A stretch of DNA of 64,000 nt from Fontisubflavum oceani (GCF_030407165.1 NZ_CP129111.1:3472001-3536000), one strand, 5' to 3'. Positions 1-8,428 are shown, counted from the first letter of the stretch. Translations and numbers: made by a program. The notes: generated from the sequence alone by a model not told the origin.

Positions 1-30
1 TGCCATGCTTCCAAGCTGTTGGGAGTGTGA
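1..30 (+). CDS. 3' end of an upstream gene, possibly cas9 (partial)
   Basis: The first ten codons in frame 1 run to a TGA at 28-30, four bases before the cas1 start. In type II-C loci the gene directly upstream of cas1 is cas9, so this is probably the last nine residues of Cas9. The fragment is far too short to identify by sequence, and the other two forward frames are also open across it, so the call rests on gene order alone. Confidence 0.3.
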   Translation, partial: CHASKLLGV

Positions 31-33
31 CCA

Positions 34-945
34 GTGGATCAGATTATCGATATCGCCGTCGATGGGCGGCACCTGTCGCGCGATCGCGGCTTCCTGAAAG
101 TCTCTGAAAACGGTCAGGAGATTGGCCGCACCCCGCTTGATCAGATCGCTGGCGTTATCGTGCACGCCCATGGCACGACCTGGTCCACATCGCTCCTGAC
201 AGAACTGGCCGATCGCGGCGCGCCGGTAGTCTTGTGCGGGTCCAATCATGCGCCGCGCTCTGTCCTGATGCCGCTGGAAGGCCACCATGCGCAGGGCGGT
301 CGCCTGCGCGCGCAATGGCAGGCCAAAGCGACGCTCATGAAACAGGCCTGGAAGCAGATCGTGGCCTCCAAAATCGCGATGCAAGCCGCTGCCCTTGAGG
401 CGGTGGGTCAGTCCCCCGCGCCGCTGCGGATGATGATCCGCAAAGTCACCTCGGGCGATAAAACCAATATCGAAGCGCAGGCCGCCCGCCACTACTGGCC
501 GCGGATGATGGGCAATGACTTCCGGCGCGACACCAGCGCGCCAGACGTCAATGCGCTCCTGAACTATGGCTATACGGTCCTGCGCGCGGCCACCGCCCGC
601 GCCGTCGTTGCCGCCGGGTTGCACCCTTCCATTGGGTTGCATCATTCCAATCGCGGCAACGCGTTTGCGCTGGCCGATGATCTGATGGAGCCCTTCCGGC
701 CTCTGGTCGATTGCGCCGCGCGCCGTCTGGCCACACAAAACGGCGCGGAGGTCGACACAGCCGCCAAGCAAGCACTGGCCCGATTGATCGCCATTGATCT
801 GCCTCTCGATGAGGCGATGAGTCCGGTTTCTGTCGCCGTGACCAAACTCGCCACCTCGCTTGGGCAAAGCTTCGAGACCGGCAAGCTCTCCCTCGCCCTG
901 CCCAAACCGCCCGACACCCTGACGCTCGCGGGGTTAGGTGCATGA
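34..945 (+). CDS. cas1: CRISPR-associated endonuclease Cas1, type II-C
   Basis: Cas1 is the integrase subunit of the Cas1-Cas2 adaptation complex that inserts new spacers. At 303 aa it has the usual length for type II Cas1. The metal-binding set is visible: Glu147 in NIEAQAARHYW, a His203/His204 pair in SIGLHHSNRGNAFA, and the acidic group in ALADDLMEPFRP around residues 212-222. The last block matches the type II Cas1 signature closely. The start is GTG, preceded by GGGAG eight bases upstream. The stop overlaps the cas2 start (ATGA), so the two are translationally coupled. No frame damage is seen. Confidence 0.95.
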   Translation: MDQIIDIAVDGRHLSRDRGFLKVSENGQEIGRTPLDQIAGVIVHAHGTTWSTSLLTELADRGAPVVLCGSNHAPRSVLMPLEGHHAQGGRLRAQWQAKATLMKQAWKQIVASKIAMQAAALEAVGQSPAPLRMMIRKVTSGDKTNIEAQAARHYWPRMMGNDFRRDTSAPDVNALLNYGYTVLRAATARAVVAAGLHPSIGLHHSNRGNAFALADDLMEPFRPLVDCAARRLATQNGAEVDTAAKQALARLIAIDLPLDEAMSPVSVAVTKLATSLGQSFETGKLSLALPKPPDTLTLAGLGA

Positions 946-1286
946 CCTTCCAGCCCGCCATTCTTTCAGGATACCGCCTCATGTGGATACTTGTGATGTT
1001 CGACTTGCCCACCGACACCAAGCCGCAGCGCAAAGCGGCCACGGATTTCCGCAACTTCCTGCTCGACGAGGGGTTCGAGCGGAGCCAGTTTTCAGTCTAT
1101 GCCCGGTTTGTGAATGGCAAGGAGGCGTTTCAAACCCGGGTGACCCGTATCGAACGGAACCTCCCTGCGATGGGCGACATTCAGATCCTGAACTTCACGG
1201 ATCGTCAGTATCGAGATATCATTCATTTCTCAGATCAAGGGCGGCGCGCGGCGCGCAAGAATCCAGAGCAATTGGTGATGTTTTGA
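942..1286 (+). CDS. cas2: CRISPR-associated protein Cas2
   Basis: Cas2 forms the dimeric core of the Cas1-Cas2 integration complex. The 114-aa protein is slightly longer than minimal Cas2, as is common in type II-C. The first ferredoxin-fold strand is visible in MWILVMFDLPTDT (residues 14-26) with the conserved Asp. FERSQFSVYARF and LNFTDRQYRDIIHF follow the order seen in alphaproteobacterial II-C Cas2. The start overlaps the cas1 stop by the ATGA arrangement; an internal ATG at codon 14, directly before the first strand, is an alternative. The CRISPR array begins 73 bases downstream. Confidence 0.93.
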   Translation: MTFQPAILSGYRLMWILVMFDLPTDTKPQRKAATDFRNFLLDEGFERSQFSVYARFVNGKEAFQTRVTRIERNLPAMGDIQILNFTDRQYRDIIHFSDQGRRAARKNPEQLVMF

Positions 1287-1317
1287 AGATAATTGAGTGG
1301 ATTTGCGCAACAAGGAA

Positions 1318-1353
1318 CCGTGTATCCTCCTGTAAAAACAAGAAGATACACGG
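1318..1353. repeat. 9-bp inverted repeat in the cas2-array interval
   Basis: CCGTGTATC at 1318-1326 is matched perfectly by GATACACGG at 1345-1353, with an 18-base loop. It lies between the cas2 stop and the first CRISPR repeat, in the stretch that would serve as leader. No T-tract follows on either strand, so it is not a standard terminator. It could be an IHF-like or Cas1-Cas2 recognition structure, or it could end minus-strand crRNA transcription. The repeat is directly seen; its role is not. Confidence 0.45.
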
Positions 1354-1359
1354 CGATCC

Positions 1360-1924
1360 AGTTTAGTCATTCAGAATTCGAGGTCCAGCCGCAACACTAT
1401 TCGCCCTCACCAAAGAGGATGATTGAGTTTAGTCATTCAGAATTCGAGGTCCAGCCGCAACGATACGTCGCTGCATACGGCTGCGCGTGGCAGTTTAGTC
1501 ATTCAGAATTCGAGGTCCAGCCGCAACAGCCTTTACCGACCTGTTGATGGGCTGGCCTAGTTTAGTCATTCAGAATTCGAGGTCCAGCCGCAACGGCGAC
1601 GGTGCGCAAGTCTTCCCAGAACTCAGTTTAGTCATTCAGAATTCGAGGTCCAGCCGCAACGATCTTCTTCCGCGAAAGATGAAATCCAAGAGTTTAGTCA
1701 TTCAGAATTCGAGGTCCAGCCGCAACTTGACTGCTGGCGCATCAGTCGCGTGAAGCAGTTTAGTCATTCAGAATTCGAGGTCCAGCCGCAACCCTGTGCC
1801 GAGGCTGGAGCAATCGCTGCGAAGTTTAGTCATTCAGAATTCGAGGTCCAGCCGCAACACGGTTGGTCATGGAGCAGCCCAGATGCGCAGTTTAGTCATT
1901 CAGAATTCGAGGTCCAGCCGCAAC
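1360..1924 (-). CRISPR. type II-C CRISPR array, 9 repeats, 8 spacers
   Basis: Nine identical 36-nt repeats start at 1360, 1426, 1492, 1559, 1625, 1691, 1757, 1823 and 1889. The eight spacers are 30 nt, except the third (1528-1558), which is 31 nt. On the + strand each repeat begins AGTTTAGTCATTCAG and ends CCAGCCGCAAC; each contains an EcoRI-type GAATTC. The minus-strand repeat begins GTTGCGG and ends TAAACT, the polarity expected for II-C crRNAs, so crRNAs probably read on the minus strand, opposite to cas1-cas2. No repeat is degenerate at either end. The anti-repeat (tracrRNA) is not in the window and is presumably near cas9. Confidence 0.97.
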
Positions 1925-2093
1925 CGTTGCCTGCATCCCCTCGCATGGCCCAGCAACCGGACGCACAGACTCGGATGCCGAACAGCTAGTCGACATCCCG
2001 TCTCCCGCCCCTTCGGCCCACCGCCATCGTCGCCGATCTACGGCCCAGCTTAGCCCCGGGATGGGAATCGCTTGACAACTTTGCGGCACGCGA

Positions 2094-2131
2094 ACCAAAG
2101 TAAAATTGGTTCGGACCAAATCCACTTTGGT
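2094..2131. promoter_or_regulatory. tandem palindromic operator upstream of the GntR gene
   Basis: Two 17-bp palindromes lie 21 bp apart centre to centre. The first is ACCAAA-5-ATTGGT (2094-2110, one mismatch); the second is ACCAAA-5-TTTGGT (2115-2131, perfect). The inner arms also form TTGGT-TCGG-ACCAA (2106-2119), close to the TGGT-n-ACCA style of FCD-type GntR operators. A TTGACA at 2072-2077 may be the -35, which would put the operator over the -10 and start site. The regulator gene begins 19 bp downstream, so autoregulation and control of the whole importer operon is the simplest reading. Confidence 0.7.
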
Positions 2132-2150
2132 CCCGATTCTGGAGAAAGCC

Positions 2151-2858
2151 GTGCGCGATACAGCTCAGATCATGCAAGACAACGCGTCGCTCGCTCGCGC
2201 CAAGATTCGCGAGTTGATCCGTCGTGGCGCGGTCGAAAAAGACGGAAAACTTCCGACAGAGCGCGAGCTATCTGGGCGCTTCAATGTCAGCCGCCGGGCC
2301 GTGCGCCGGGCGCTGGATGCGTTGGAGGTCGAAGGGCTGGTGTGGCGACGTCAGGGCAAGGGTACGTTCATCGGCGAGCCACCAAACCCTAACGATCATC
2401 TGATCGCCGCGCTCGCGCCCGATATCGACCCTATCGGGGTGATGGAAGCGCGCCTAGCGATCGAGCCTGAGCTGGCCGCGCTTTGCGCCCGCCGGGCGAC
2501 CGCCGAGGATGTCGCGCGGATGCGTGACTTGGCTGACCGAGCATCGCAGGTGACCGATTCCGATGCTGCCGAGCTCTGGGACGGCGCGCTGCACCGTTTT
2601 ATCGCCCGCGTCGCCGATAACCCGATCTTGCACGCCGCATTTGGCCTGATCAATGACGTGCGAAGCGACGCCCGCTGGCAGACCGAGCGCCAGATGGCCC
2701 GCTCGACCAAGCTCGTCATGGAATACGATGCGCAGCACCTGGACATCATCGCCGCGATCGACGCCCGCGACGAAGATGCGGCGCGCAACGCGATGCGCGC
2801 CCATCTCAACGCGCTCAAGACCAACTTGGAATCCGCCCGCCAGAAAGGGCCATCATGA
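2151..2858 (+). CDS. GntR family regulator, FadR/FCD type
   Basis: This is a DNA-binding repressor with an N-terminal winged helix (TERELSGRFNVSRRAVRRAL, then the wing GLVWRRQGKGTFIG) and a C-terminal all-helical FCD ligand domain. The HTH covers roughly residues 15-75 and the FCD domain residues 90-225. I chose GTG at 2151 because GGAGAAA sits four bases upstream and because an earlier start at the TTG at 2106 would place the operator inside the gene. The stop overlaps the next gene's ATG. It heads the importer operon and probably senses a peptide, amino acid or related carboxylate; the actual effector cannot be read from sequence. Confidence 0.9.
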   Translation: MRDTAQIMQDNASLARAKIRELIRRGAVEKDGKLPTERELSGRFNVSRRAVRRALDALEVEGLVWRRQGKGTFIGEPPNPNDHLIAALAPDIDPIGVMEARLAIEPELAALCARRATAEDVARMRDLADRASQVTDSDAAELWDGALHRFIARVADNPILHAAFGLINDVRSDARWQTERQMARSTKLVMEYDAQHLDIIAAIDARDEDAARNAMRAHLNALKTNLESARQKGPS

Positions 2859-3864
2859 CCGCCACACCTGCACCTCTTTTGGAGGTTGCCCATCTGTCGA
2901 TCCGGTTGGGACGTTTGCCGCAGAACATCGTCGATGATGTCTCTTTCACGCTGAATGCCGGCGAGACCTTGTGTCTTGTGGGGGAGAGCGGCTGCGGCAA
3001 GAGTCTGACCGCTCTGGCGCTGATGGGGCTCTTGCAATCTCCGCCTCTGGCGATTGCTGGCGGCACCGCGCGATTTGAGGGGGAAGACCTGCTGACGATG
3101 CCGCCCGCGCGCCTGCGCGAGACCCGCGGCGGCCGGATGGCGATGATCTTTCAAGAACCGATGACCTCGCTAAACCCGGCGATCAAAATCGGGGAGCAAA
3201 TCGCAGAGTCTGTCCGGCGGCACAAACGTGTCTCCCCCGCCGCCGCGCGGAGCGCGCTTTGGAAATGCTGCGCCGGGTGCGCATCCCGGCCCCGGAAAAA
3301 CGGCTTGATGAGTTTCCGCATCAGCTCTCTGGCGGTATGCGCCAGCGGGCGATGATCGCCATGGCGCTGGCCAACGACCCGCAACTCTTGATCGCGGATG
3401 AGCCCACCACGGCGCTGGACGTGACGATTCAGGCGCAGATTCTGGAGCTTATGCGCGACCTGCAATCGGAAACGGGTGCCGCAATGATCATGATCACCCA
3501 TGACCTGGGCGTTGTGGCAGAGATGGCCGACAAGGTCGCCGTGATGTATGGCGGTCGCATTGTCGAGGCGGGCACGACCGAGGCGGTCTTCACCGATCCG
3601 CAGCATCCCTACACAATCGGCTTGATGAGCTCGATGCCCTCCCTTGGGGATCGTCATGACCGGCTTGTGACCGTGCCAGGCGTGGTGCCGCAACCGGCAG
3701 AGATGCCCTCAGGCTGCCGGTTTGTCACACGATGCCCCTTTGCCGCACCGATCTGTGCCGATGTGCCGCCATTGGAGAGTTGCGGCGAAGATCACGCCGT
3801 CGCCTGCGCCCGCGCCCCGCTGGAAACACTTGCCGCGACAGGATTGCAGGAGACAGGAACATGA
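2855..3864 (+). CDS. peptide ABC transporter ATPase, DppD-type (frameshifted)
   Basis: This is one of two cytoplasmic ATPases of an oligopeptide/glutathione-type importer. Walker A is GESGCGKS near residues 44-51, the Q-loop is IFQEPMTSLNP, the signature is LSGGMRQR and Walker B is LLIADEPTTALD. The C-terminal oligopeptide-transporter domain with CRFVTRCPFA and a third Cys follows. The frame breaks near 3249: upstream it reads AAAR, downstream ERALEMLRRVRIP in the other frame. Restoring one base at GCGCG-GAG gives the normal AAARERALEML. All motifs are intact, so the break is probably a sequencing error. It is coupled to both neighbours by ATGA overlaps. Confidence 0.88.
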
Positions 3865-4946
3865 GCACGGCCCTGTCCGCGCGAAACCTGCGCAAGGAAT
3901 TTGTCACCGCCCGCCCGCTTTTCGGCGCACCGACGGTGGTTCGCGCCGTCGATGGCGTGTCGCTCGACATCGAGGCAGGGGAGACCTTCGCGATCGTCGG
4001 GGAAAGTGGCTGCGGCAAGTCCACTTTGGCCCGGCTGCTCTTGCGGTTGATCGATCCGACCGACGGCGAGGTCTGGTTCAATGGCGAGGACTTGGCCCAT
4101 ATCGACACCGCCCGGATGCGAACCCTGCGAAAAGACCTGCAGTTCATCTTCCAAGACCCGTTTTCGTCGCTGAACCCTCGGATGACCGTCGGCGCCCTGA
4201 TCGCCGAGCCGATGGAAGCCCATGACATCGGCACCGCCGAGAGCCGCCGTGACCGTGTGGCCGAACTTCTGACCCGCGTTGGTCTCCCCACGGCCGCCGC
4301 AGATCGGTTTCCGCATGAGTTCTCCGGCGGCCAGCGGCAGCGGATCGGCATCGCGCGGGCCTTGGCCACAAGACCGACCGTGTTGATCGGGGATGAGCCG
4401 GTCTCGGCGCTTGATGTTTCGATCCAGGCCCAGGTGATCAACCTGTTGGAAGATTTGAAAGACGAGTTGGGCCTGACCCTTGTGGTGATCGCGCATGATC
4501 TGGCCGTGATCCGGCACATGGCGGATCGGGTGGCGGTGATGTATCTGGGGGAAGTGGTCGAATGCGGCCCGGCCGATGCACTTTATGAGCAGCCACGCCA
4601 TCCCTATACCGAGACGCTGCTGGCCGCGATCCCAATCGCCGAATATGGCGCGCGCCGGGCTCGGATCGCGGTTGAAGGTGATCCACCCAACCCCATCGCG
4701 CCGCCGCCTGGCTGCCGGTTCCACACGCGCTGCCCCTATGCCACCGATCTGTGCAAAACCGAGCGGCCGACGCTGAGCGCCCTGCCCGATGGCCGCCAAG
4801 TCGCCTGCCACCACGCCCAAGATTTGACGCTTGAGGGCTTGACCAGCATCGAACCCGCCCGGAGCGCCGCCGCCGCAGAGCGCTTCGTCCTTTACGCCCG
4901 CGGCTCAAGCGCCCCGGCCACCGAAAATCCGAATAACGACTCGTAA
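3861..4946 (+). CDS. peptide ABC transporter ATPase, DppF-type
   Basis: This is the second ATPase of the importer, 361 aa. Walker A is GESGCGKST, the Q-loop IFQDPFSSLNPRM, the signature FSGGQRQRIGIARAL and Walker B VLIGDEPVSALDVS. The oligopeptide/dipeptide C-terminal extension is present with the cysteine motif CRFHTRCPYATDLC, which can carry an iron-sulfur cluster in this family. The start is ATG overlapping the previous stop (ATGA). An earlier in-frame start at 3732 would overlap the preceding gene by about 130 bases and is unlikely. The reading frame is intact. Confidence 0.93.
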   Translation: MSTALSARNLRKEFVTARPLFGAPTVVRAVDGVSLDIEAGETFAIVGESGCGKSTLARLLLRLIDPTDGEVWFNGEDLAHIDTARMRTLRKDLQFIFQDPFSSLNPRMTVGALIAEPMEAHDIGTAESRRDRVAELLTRVGLPTAAADRFPHEFSGGQRQRIGIARALATRPTVLIGDEPVSALDVSIQAQVINLLEDLKDELGLTLVVIAHDLAVIRHMADRVAVMYLGEVVECGPADALYEQPRHPYTETLLAAIPIAEYGARRARIAVEGDPPNPIAPPPGCRFHTRCPYATDLCKTERPTLSALPDGRQVACHHAQDLTLEGLTSIEPARSAAAAERFVLYARGSSAPATENPNNDS

Positions 4947-4984
4947 GTGAGCACCCAAATCCGAACAGATGGAGGAATTCCAGA

Positions 4985-6496
4985 ATGATACGAACGAAAC
5001 ACATCGCCCTTGCGCTGGCCTTCGGGGTCGCAGCAACGGCCCTTCAGGCGCAAGATTTGCGCATCGGCTTGCAAGAGGACCCCGACGTCCTTGACCCGGA
5101 CCAATCGCGCACATTCGTGGGGCGGATCGTCTATGCCTCAATGTGCGACAAGCTGGTCGATATCACCCCGGGCCTTGAGATCATCCCGCAACTGGCCACT
5201 GGTTGGGAATGGTCCGACGATGGCCTGCAACTGACCATGACCCTCCGTGAGGGCGTCGTCTTCCACGATGGCACGGCGTTCAACGCCGAGGCGGTCGCAG
5301 CCAATATCGACCGCAGCCAGAACCTACCGGAGAGCCGCCGGAAATCGGAACTGGGCTCGATCACCGGGGTTGAGGTGGTCGATGACTACACGATTGCCTT
5401 CACGCTCGGCGCGCCGGATGCGACCCTCTTGGCCCAATTCGCCGACCGCGCGGGCATGATGCTGTCGCCCACGGCCTTTGAAGCGGCGGGAACCGATTTC
5501 GGCCTCAATCCGGTGTGCTCCGGCCCGTTCAGCTTCGTTGAGCGGATTCAGCAAGACCGCATCGTGCTTGATCGGTTCGCTGATTACTGGAACGCCGATG
5601 CGATTAACGTCGATAGCGTGACCTTCCTCCCGATGCCCGACACCACCGTGCGTCTGGCCAACCTGCGCGCTGGCGATCTGGATATGTTGGAGCGTCTTGC
5701 GGCCACCGATGTGGCCTCGGTTCAGGCCGACGATAGCCTGACGATGGAACAGGCCGTGTCGCTTGGTTACCAGGGGATTACGATCAATGTGGCCAATGGG
5801 GCGGGTGCCGACAATCCGCTTGGGCAAGACGAACGCATCCGCCAAGCGTTGTCGCTTTCGATCGACCGCAACGTGATCAACCAGGTCGTGTTTGAAGGTG
5901 CCTTTGCCCCCGGCAACCAGCCCTTCCCGCCAACCTCGCCCTGGTACAATGACGCCTACCCCGTGCCTGAGCGTGATGTGGAGGCCGCGCGCGCGCTTCT
6001 GGCCGAAGCCGGATTTGCCGATGGGATCGATATCACCGTTCAGGTGCCGAACAACCCCGTCCAACTGCAGATGATGCAGGTGGTTCAGGCCATGGCTTCG
6101 GAAGCCGGGATCAATATCGAGCTGCAGGCCAAGGAGTTCGCCACCCTGCTCGCCGATCAATCCGCGGGTGATTATCAGGCAAGCCAGGTTGGCTGGTCTG
6201 GCCGGGTCGACCCCGATGGCAACATCCATCAGTTCATGACCACCGATGGTGGCATCAACGACAGCGCCTATTCCAACCCAGAGGTTGACCGGTTGCTGAA
6301 CGAGGCGCGGACCTCGACCGACACCGATGTGCGCTTGGCCAGCTACAATGCCGCGCGGGATATTCTGATCGAGGATACGCCGATCATCTATCTGTACCAC
6401 GTGACCTGGATTTGGGCGCTGGATGATGCGGTGCAGGGGTTCGTGCCCTACCCCGACGGGATGATCCGCCTGGAAGGTGTCACCCTGGCCGAATGA
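4985..6496 (+). CDS. periplasmic peptide-binding protein, SBP family 5
   Basis: This is the solute-binding protein that delivers ligand to the membrane subunits. The 503-aa protein begins with a Sec signal peptide (MIRTKHIALALAFGVAATALQA, cleavage expected after ALQA). The mature part has the family 5 features DPDVLDPDQSRT, GLEIIPQLATGWEWSDDG, and TMTLREGVVFHDGTAFNA near residues 75-95. It is similar to DppA, OppA and GsiB. GGAGGAATTCCAG precedes the ATG. Being next to a gamma-glutamyltransferase gene suggests gamma-glutamyl peptides or glutathione as ligand, but that is inference. Confidence 0.93.
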   Translation: MIRTKHIALALAFGVAATALQAQDLRIGLQEDPDVLDPDQSRTFVGRIVYASMCDKLVDITPGLEIIPQLATGWEWSDDGLQLTMTLREGVVFHDGTAFNAEAVAANIDRSQNLPESRRKSELGSITGVEVVDDYTIAFTLGAPDATLLAQFADRAGMMLSPTAFEAAGTDFGLNPVCSGPFSFVERIQQDRIVLDRFADYWNADAINVDSVTFLPMPDTTVRLANLRAGDLDMLERLAATDVASVQADDSLTMEQAVSLGYQGITINVANGAGADNPLGQDERIRQALSLSIDRNVINQVVFEGAFAPGNQPFPPTSPWYNDAYPVPERDVEAARALLAEAGFADGIDITVQVPNNPVQLQMMQVVQAMASEAGINIELQAKEFATLLADQSAGDYQASQVGWSGRVDPDGNIHQFMTTDGGINDSAYSNPEVDRLLNEARTSTDTDVRLASYNAARDILIEDTPIIYLYHVTWIWALDDAVQGFVPYPDGMIRLEGVTLAE

Positions 6497-6516
6497 TCGG
6501 CTGATCTAAACTGGCT

Positions 6517-6541
6517 CCGCGCGACACCCCTCGTCGCGCGG
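6517..6541 (+). terminator. mRNA hairpin between binding-protein and permease genes
   Basis: CCGCGCGAC (6517-6525) and GTCGCGCGG (6533-6541) form a perfect 9-bp stem with a 7-base loop. It lies 20 bases after the binding-protein stop. No T-tract follows, so it probably stabilises the 3' end of the upstream message or partly attenuates transcription into the permease genes. Confidence 0.65.
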
Positions 6542-6578
6542 GCCACCCCCACACCGCCTTCACCCCTGGGAGAGCGCA

Positions 6579-7523
6579 ATGCTGGCCTTCATCGGACGCC
6601 GTATCCTCATCGCGATCCCGACGATCATCCTGATCTCGGTTTTCGTCTTCACCTTGCAGCATCTGCTGCCCGGCGATCCGATCCTGGTTCTAGCGGGAGA
6701 AGAGCGAGACCCCGAAGTCATCGAGTTCCTACGGGAGAAGTACCGCCTGAATGACCCGATCCCGATCCAGTATCTGGCCTGGGTCGGCAATGCGCTTCAA
6801 GGCGACCTGGGCATTTCACTCAGGACAAATCAGCCGGTTCTGGAACTGATTGGCGAGAAGCTTCCCGTCACCTTACAATTGGCCACGATGGCGCTGATCA
6901 TTGCCATGGTTATTGGTATCCCGGCGGGTGTCCTATCGGCCTATAAGAAAGGCACCTGGATCGACTGGGTCGCCCATGTCGTTGCCCTTTCGGGCCTCTC
7001 AGTGCCGAATTTCTGGCTGGGTATCATGATGATCCTTCTGGTCTCGGTGCAGCTTGGCTGGCTGCCCGCCTCGGGCTATCAGCCGTTTGCCGATGACCCG
7101 CTCCAATCGATCAAGACCATGCTGATGCCCGCTTTCGTTCTGGGCACGGCGATTGCCGCAACGCTGATGCGGCACACCCGCTCAGCGATGCTGAGCGTGC
7201 TGAAATCCGATTATATCCGCACCGCGCGCGCCAAAGGCTTGGCGGAGCGCGTGGTGTTGGTAAAACACGCGCTCCGCAATGCGCTTGTGCCAATTGTCAC
7301 GGTCACAACCTTGATTTTTGGAGAACTTCTGGCCGGCGCCGTGTTGACCGAACAGATCTTTACGATCCCCGGCTTTGGCAAGCTCGTCGTCGATGCGGTC
7401 TTTAACCGTGACTACGCAGTGGTGCAGGGCATCGTGCTGTGTACCGGGATCGCGTTCATCTTCATGAACCTGCTGGCCGATGTGGCCCAACGCATTCTCA
7501 ACCCACGTATGAGGGACAAATGA
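6579..7523 (+). CDS. peptide ABC transporter permease, DppB-type
   Basis: This is an inner-membrane permease of 314 aa with six predicted membrane segments. The first is IGRRILIAIPTIILISVFVF, followed by the periplasmic region with LLPGDPILVLAGEERDPE typical of DppB/OppB/GsiC. The cytoplasmic EAA loop that docks the ATPases is around DYIRTARAKGLAERVVLVKHALRN (residues 208-231). GGGAGAG precedes the ATG by six bases. The stop overlaps the next ATG (ATGA). The frame is intact. Confidence 0.93.
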   Translation: MLAFIGRRILIAIPTIILISVFVFTLQHLLPGDPILVLAGEERDPEVIEFLREKYRLNDPIPIQYLAWVGNALQGDLGISLRTNQPVLELIGEKLPVTLQLATMALIIAMVIGIPAGVLSAYKKGTWIDWVAHVVALSGLSVPNFWLGIMMILLVSVQLGWLPASGYQPFADDPLQSIKTMLMPAFVLGTAIAATLMRHTRSAMLSVLKSDYIRTARAKGLAERVVLVKHALRNALVPIVTVTTLIFGELLAGAVLTEQIFTIPGFGKLVVDAVFNRDYAVVQGIVLCTGIAFIFMNLLADVAQRILNPRMRDK

Positions 7524-8398
7524 GCGCTCTGACCGATTCACAGACGCCCGCAGGGACGCTCCCCAAAAGGCGGAGCCGGTTCTGGGCCAAGATGCGCAAA
7601 AACCCCGCGGCGCTTCTGGGCGGTGCACTGGTCCTGTTTTTTGTCATTGTAGCGGTAATGGCCCCGCTGATGCCGATCGTCGACCCAACCGCAACGGACT
7701 GGCTGGCCGTGCGGCAAGCGCCGTCGGCCGCGCATCCTTTCGGCACCGATGAGATTGGCCGCGATGTTCTCTCCCGCATGATCTGGGGCGCGCAGGCATC
7801 GCTTCTGGCCGGGGTGGTCTCGGTCGCGATCGCGGTGTGCCTCGGCGTGCCGCTTGGGGTTGCCGCCGGTTACATGGGCGGTTGGACCGATGCGGTCATC
7901 AGCCGAGTGACCGAGGCGCTTCTGGCCGCGCCCTTCTTGATCCTGGCGATTGCGCTGGCTGCCTTCTTGGGCCCCAATCTGACCAATGCGATGATCGCCA
8001 TCGGGGTGTCTGCCATGCCGATTTTCATCCGTCTGTCCCGGGCGCAAACCATGTCGGTGATGACCGAAGACTATGTGGAAAGCGCTCGCGCCGTGGGCCT
8101 GAAACCCCTGGTTCTGGTGCGCCGCTACATCCTACCGAATATCTTCCCGCCCCTGCTGGTGCAGGCCACGCTCACCATCGCGACCGCGATCATTGCTGAG
8201 GCCTCTCTTTCTTTCCTTGGGCTGGGGCAACAGCCGCCCGCGCCCTCTTGGGGCTCGATGTTGAACGTGGCGAAAAACTTCCTCGAACAAGCGCCCTGGA
8301 TGGCGCTTTACCCCGGCGCGGCGATCTTCCTGGTCGTGCTGGGGTTCAACCTGCTCGGCGACGGCCTGCGCGATGCGCTTGACCCGCGTGATCACTAA
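7520..8398 (+). CDS. peptide ABC transporter permease, DppC-type
   Basis: This is the second permease, 292 aa, partner of the upstream DppB-like protein. It has an N-terminal cytoplasmic stretch with KMRKNPAALLGGALV before the first membrane helix. The family motif HPFGTDEIGRDVLSRMIWGAQ lies near residues 73-93. The EAA loop is DYVESARAVGLKPLVLVRRYILPN (about 180-203). The start chosen overlaps the previous stop; an earlier frame-compatible start at 7439 would lie deep inside the preceding gene. The short C-terminal GDGLRDALDPRDH is characteristic of DppC/GsiD. Confidence 0.93.
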   Translation: MSALTDSQTPAGTLPKRRSRFWAKMRKNPAALLGGALVLFFVIVAVMAPLMPIVDPTATDWLAVRQAPSAAHPFGTDEIGRDVLSRMIWGAQASLLAGVVSVAIAVCLGVPLGVAAGYMGGWTDAVISRVTEALLAAPFLILAIALAAFLGPNLTNAMIAIGVSAMPIFIRLSRAQTMSVMTEDYVESARAVGLKPLVLVRRYILPNIFPPLLVQATLTIATAIIAEASLSFLGLGQQPPAPSWGSMLNVAKNFLEQAPWMALYPGAAIFLVVLGFNLLGDGLRDALDPRDH

Positions 8399-8428
8399 TG
8401 GCTCGACTATGAAAGGCGTGTTCCCAAA

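Noticed and set aside
938..1366. Alternative plus-strand frame overlapping cas2
   Set aside because: It is out of frame with a clear Cas2 and has no family features.
1293..2053. Several plus-strand reading frames across the CRISPR array, with repeated FSHSEFEVQPQ or SLVIQNSRSSRN units
   Set aside because: They are translations of the CRISPR repeat itself; the periodicity is the 66-bp repeat-spacer unit, not protein.
1925..2071. Degenerate tenth CRISPR repeat or tracrRNA anti-repeat after the array
   Set aside because: No stretch resembling the 36-nt repeat on either strand was found there.
2106..2150. Upstream TTG start for the GntR gene
   Set aside because: It would place the tandem palindromic operator inside the coding region and lacks a ribosome site; GTG at 2151 has GGAGAAA upstream.
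5324..6400. A 358-codon minus-strand frame opposite the peptide-binding protein
   Set aside because: Antisense shadow without motif or ribosome site.
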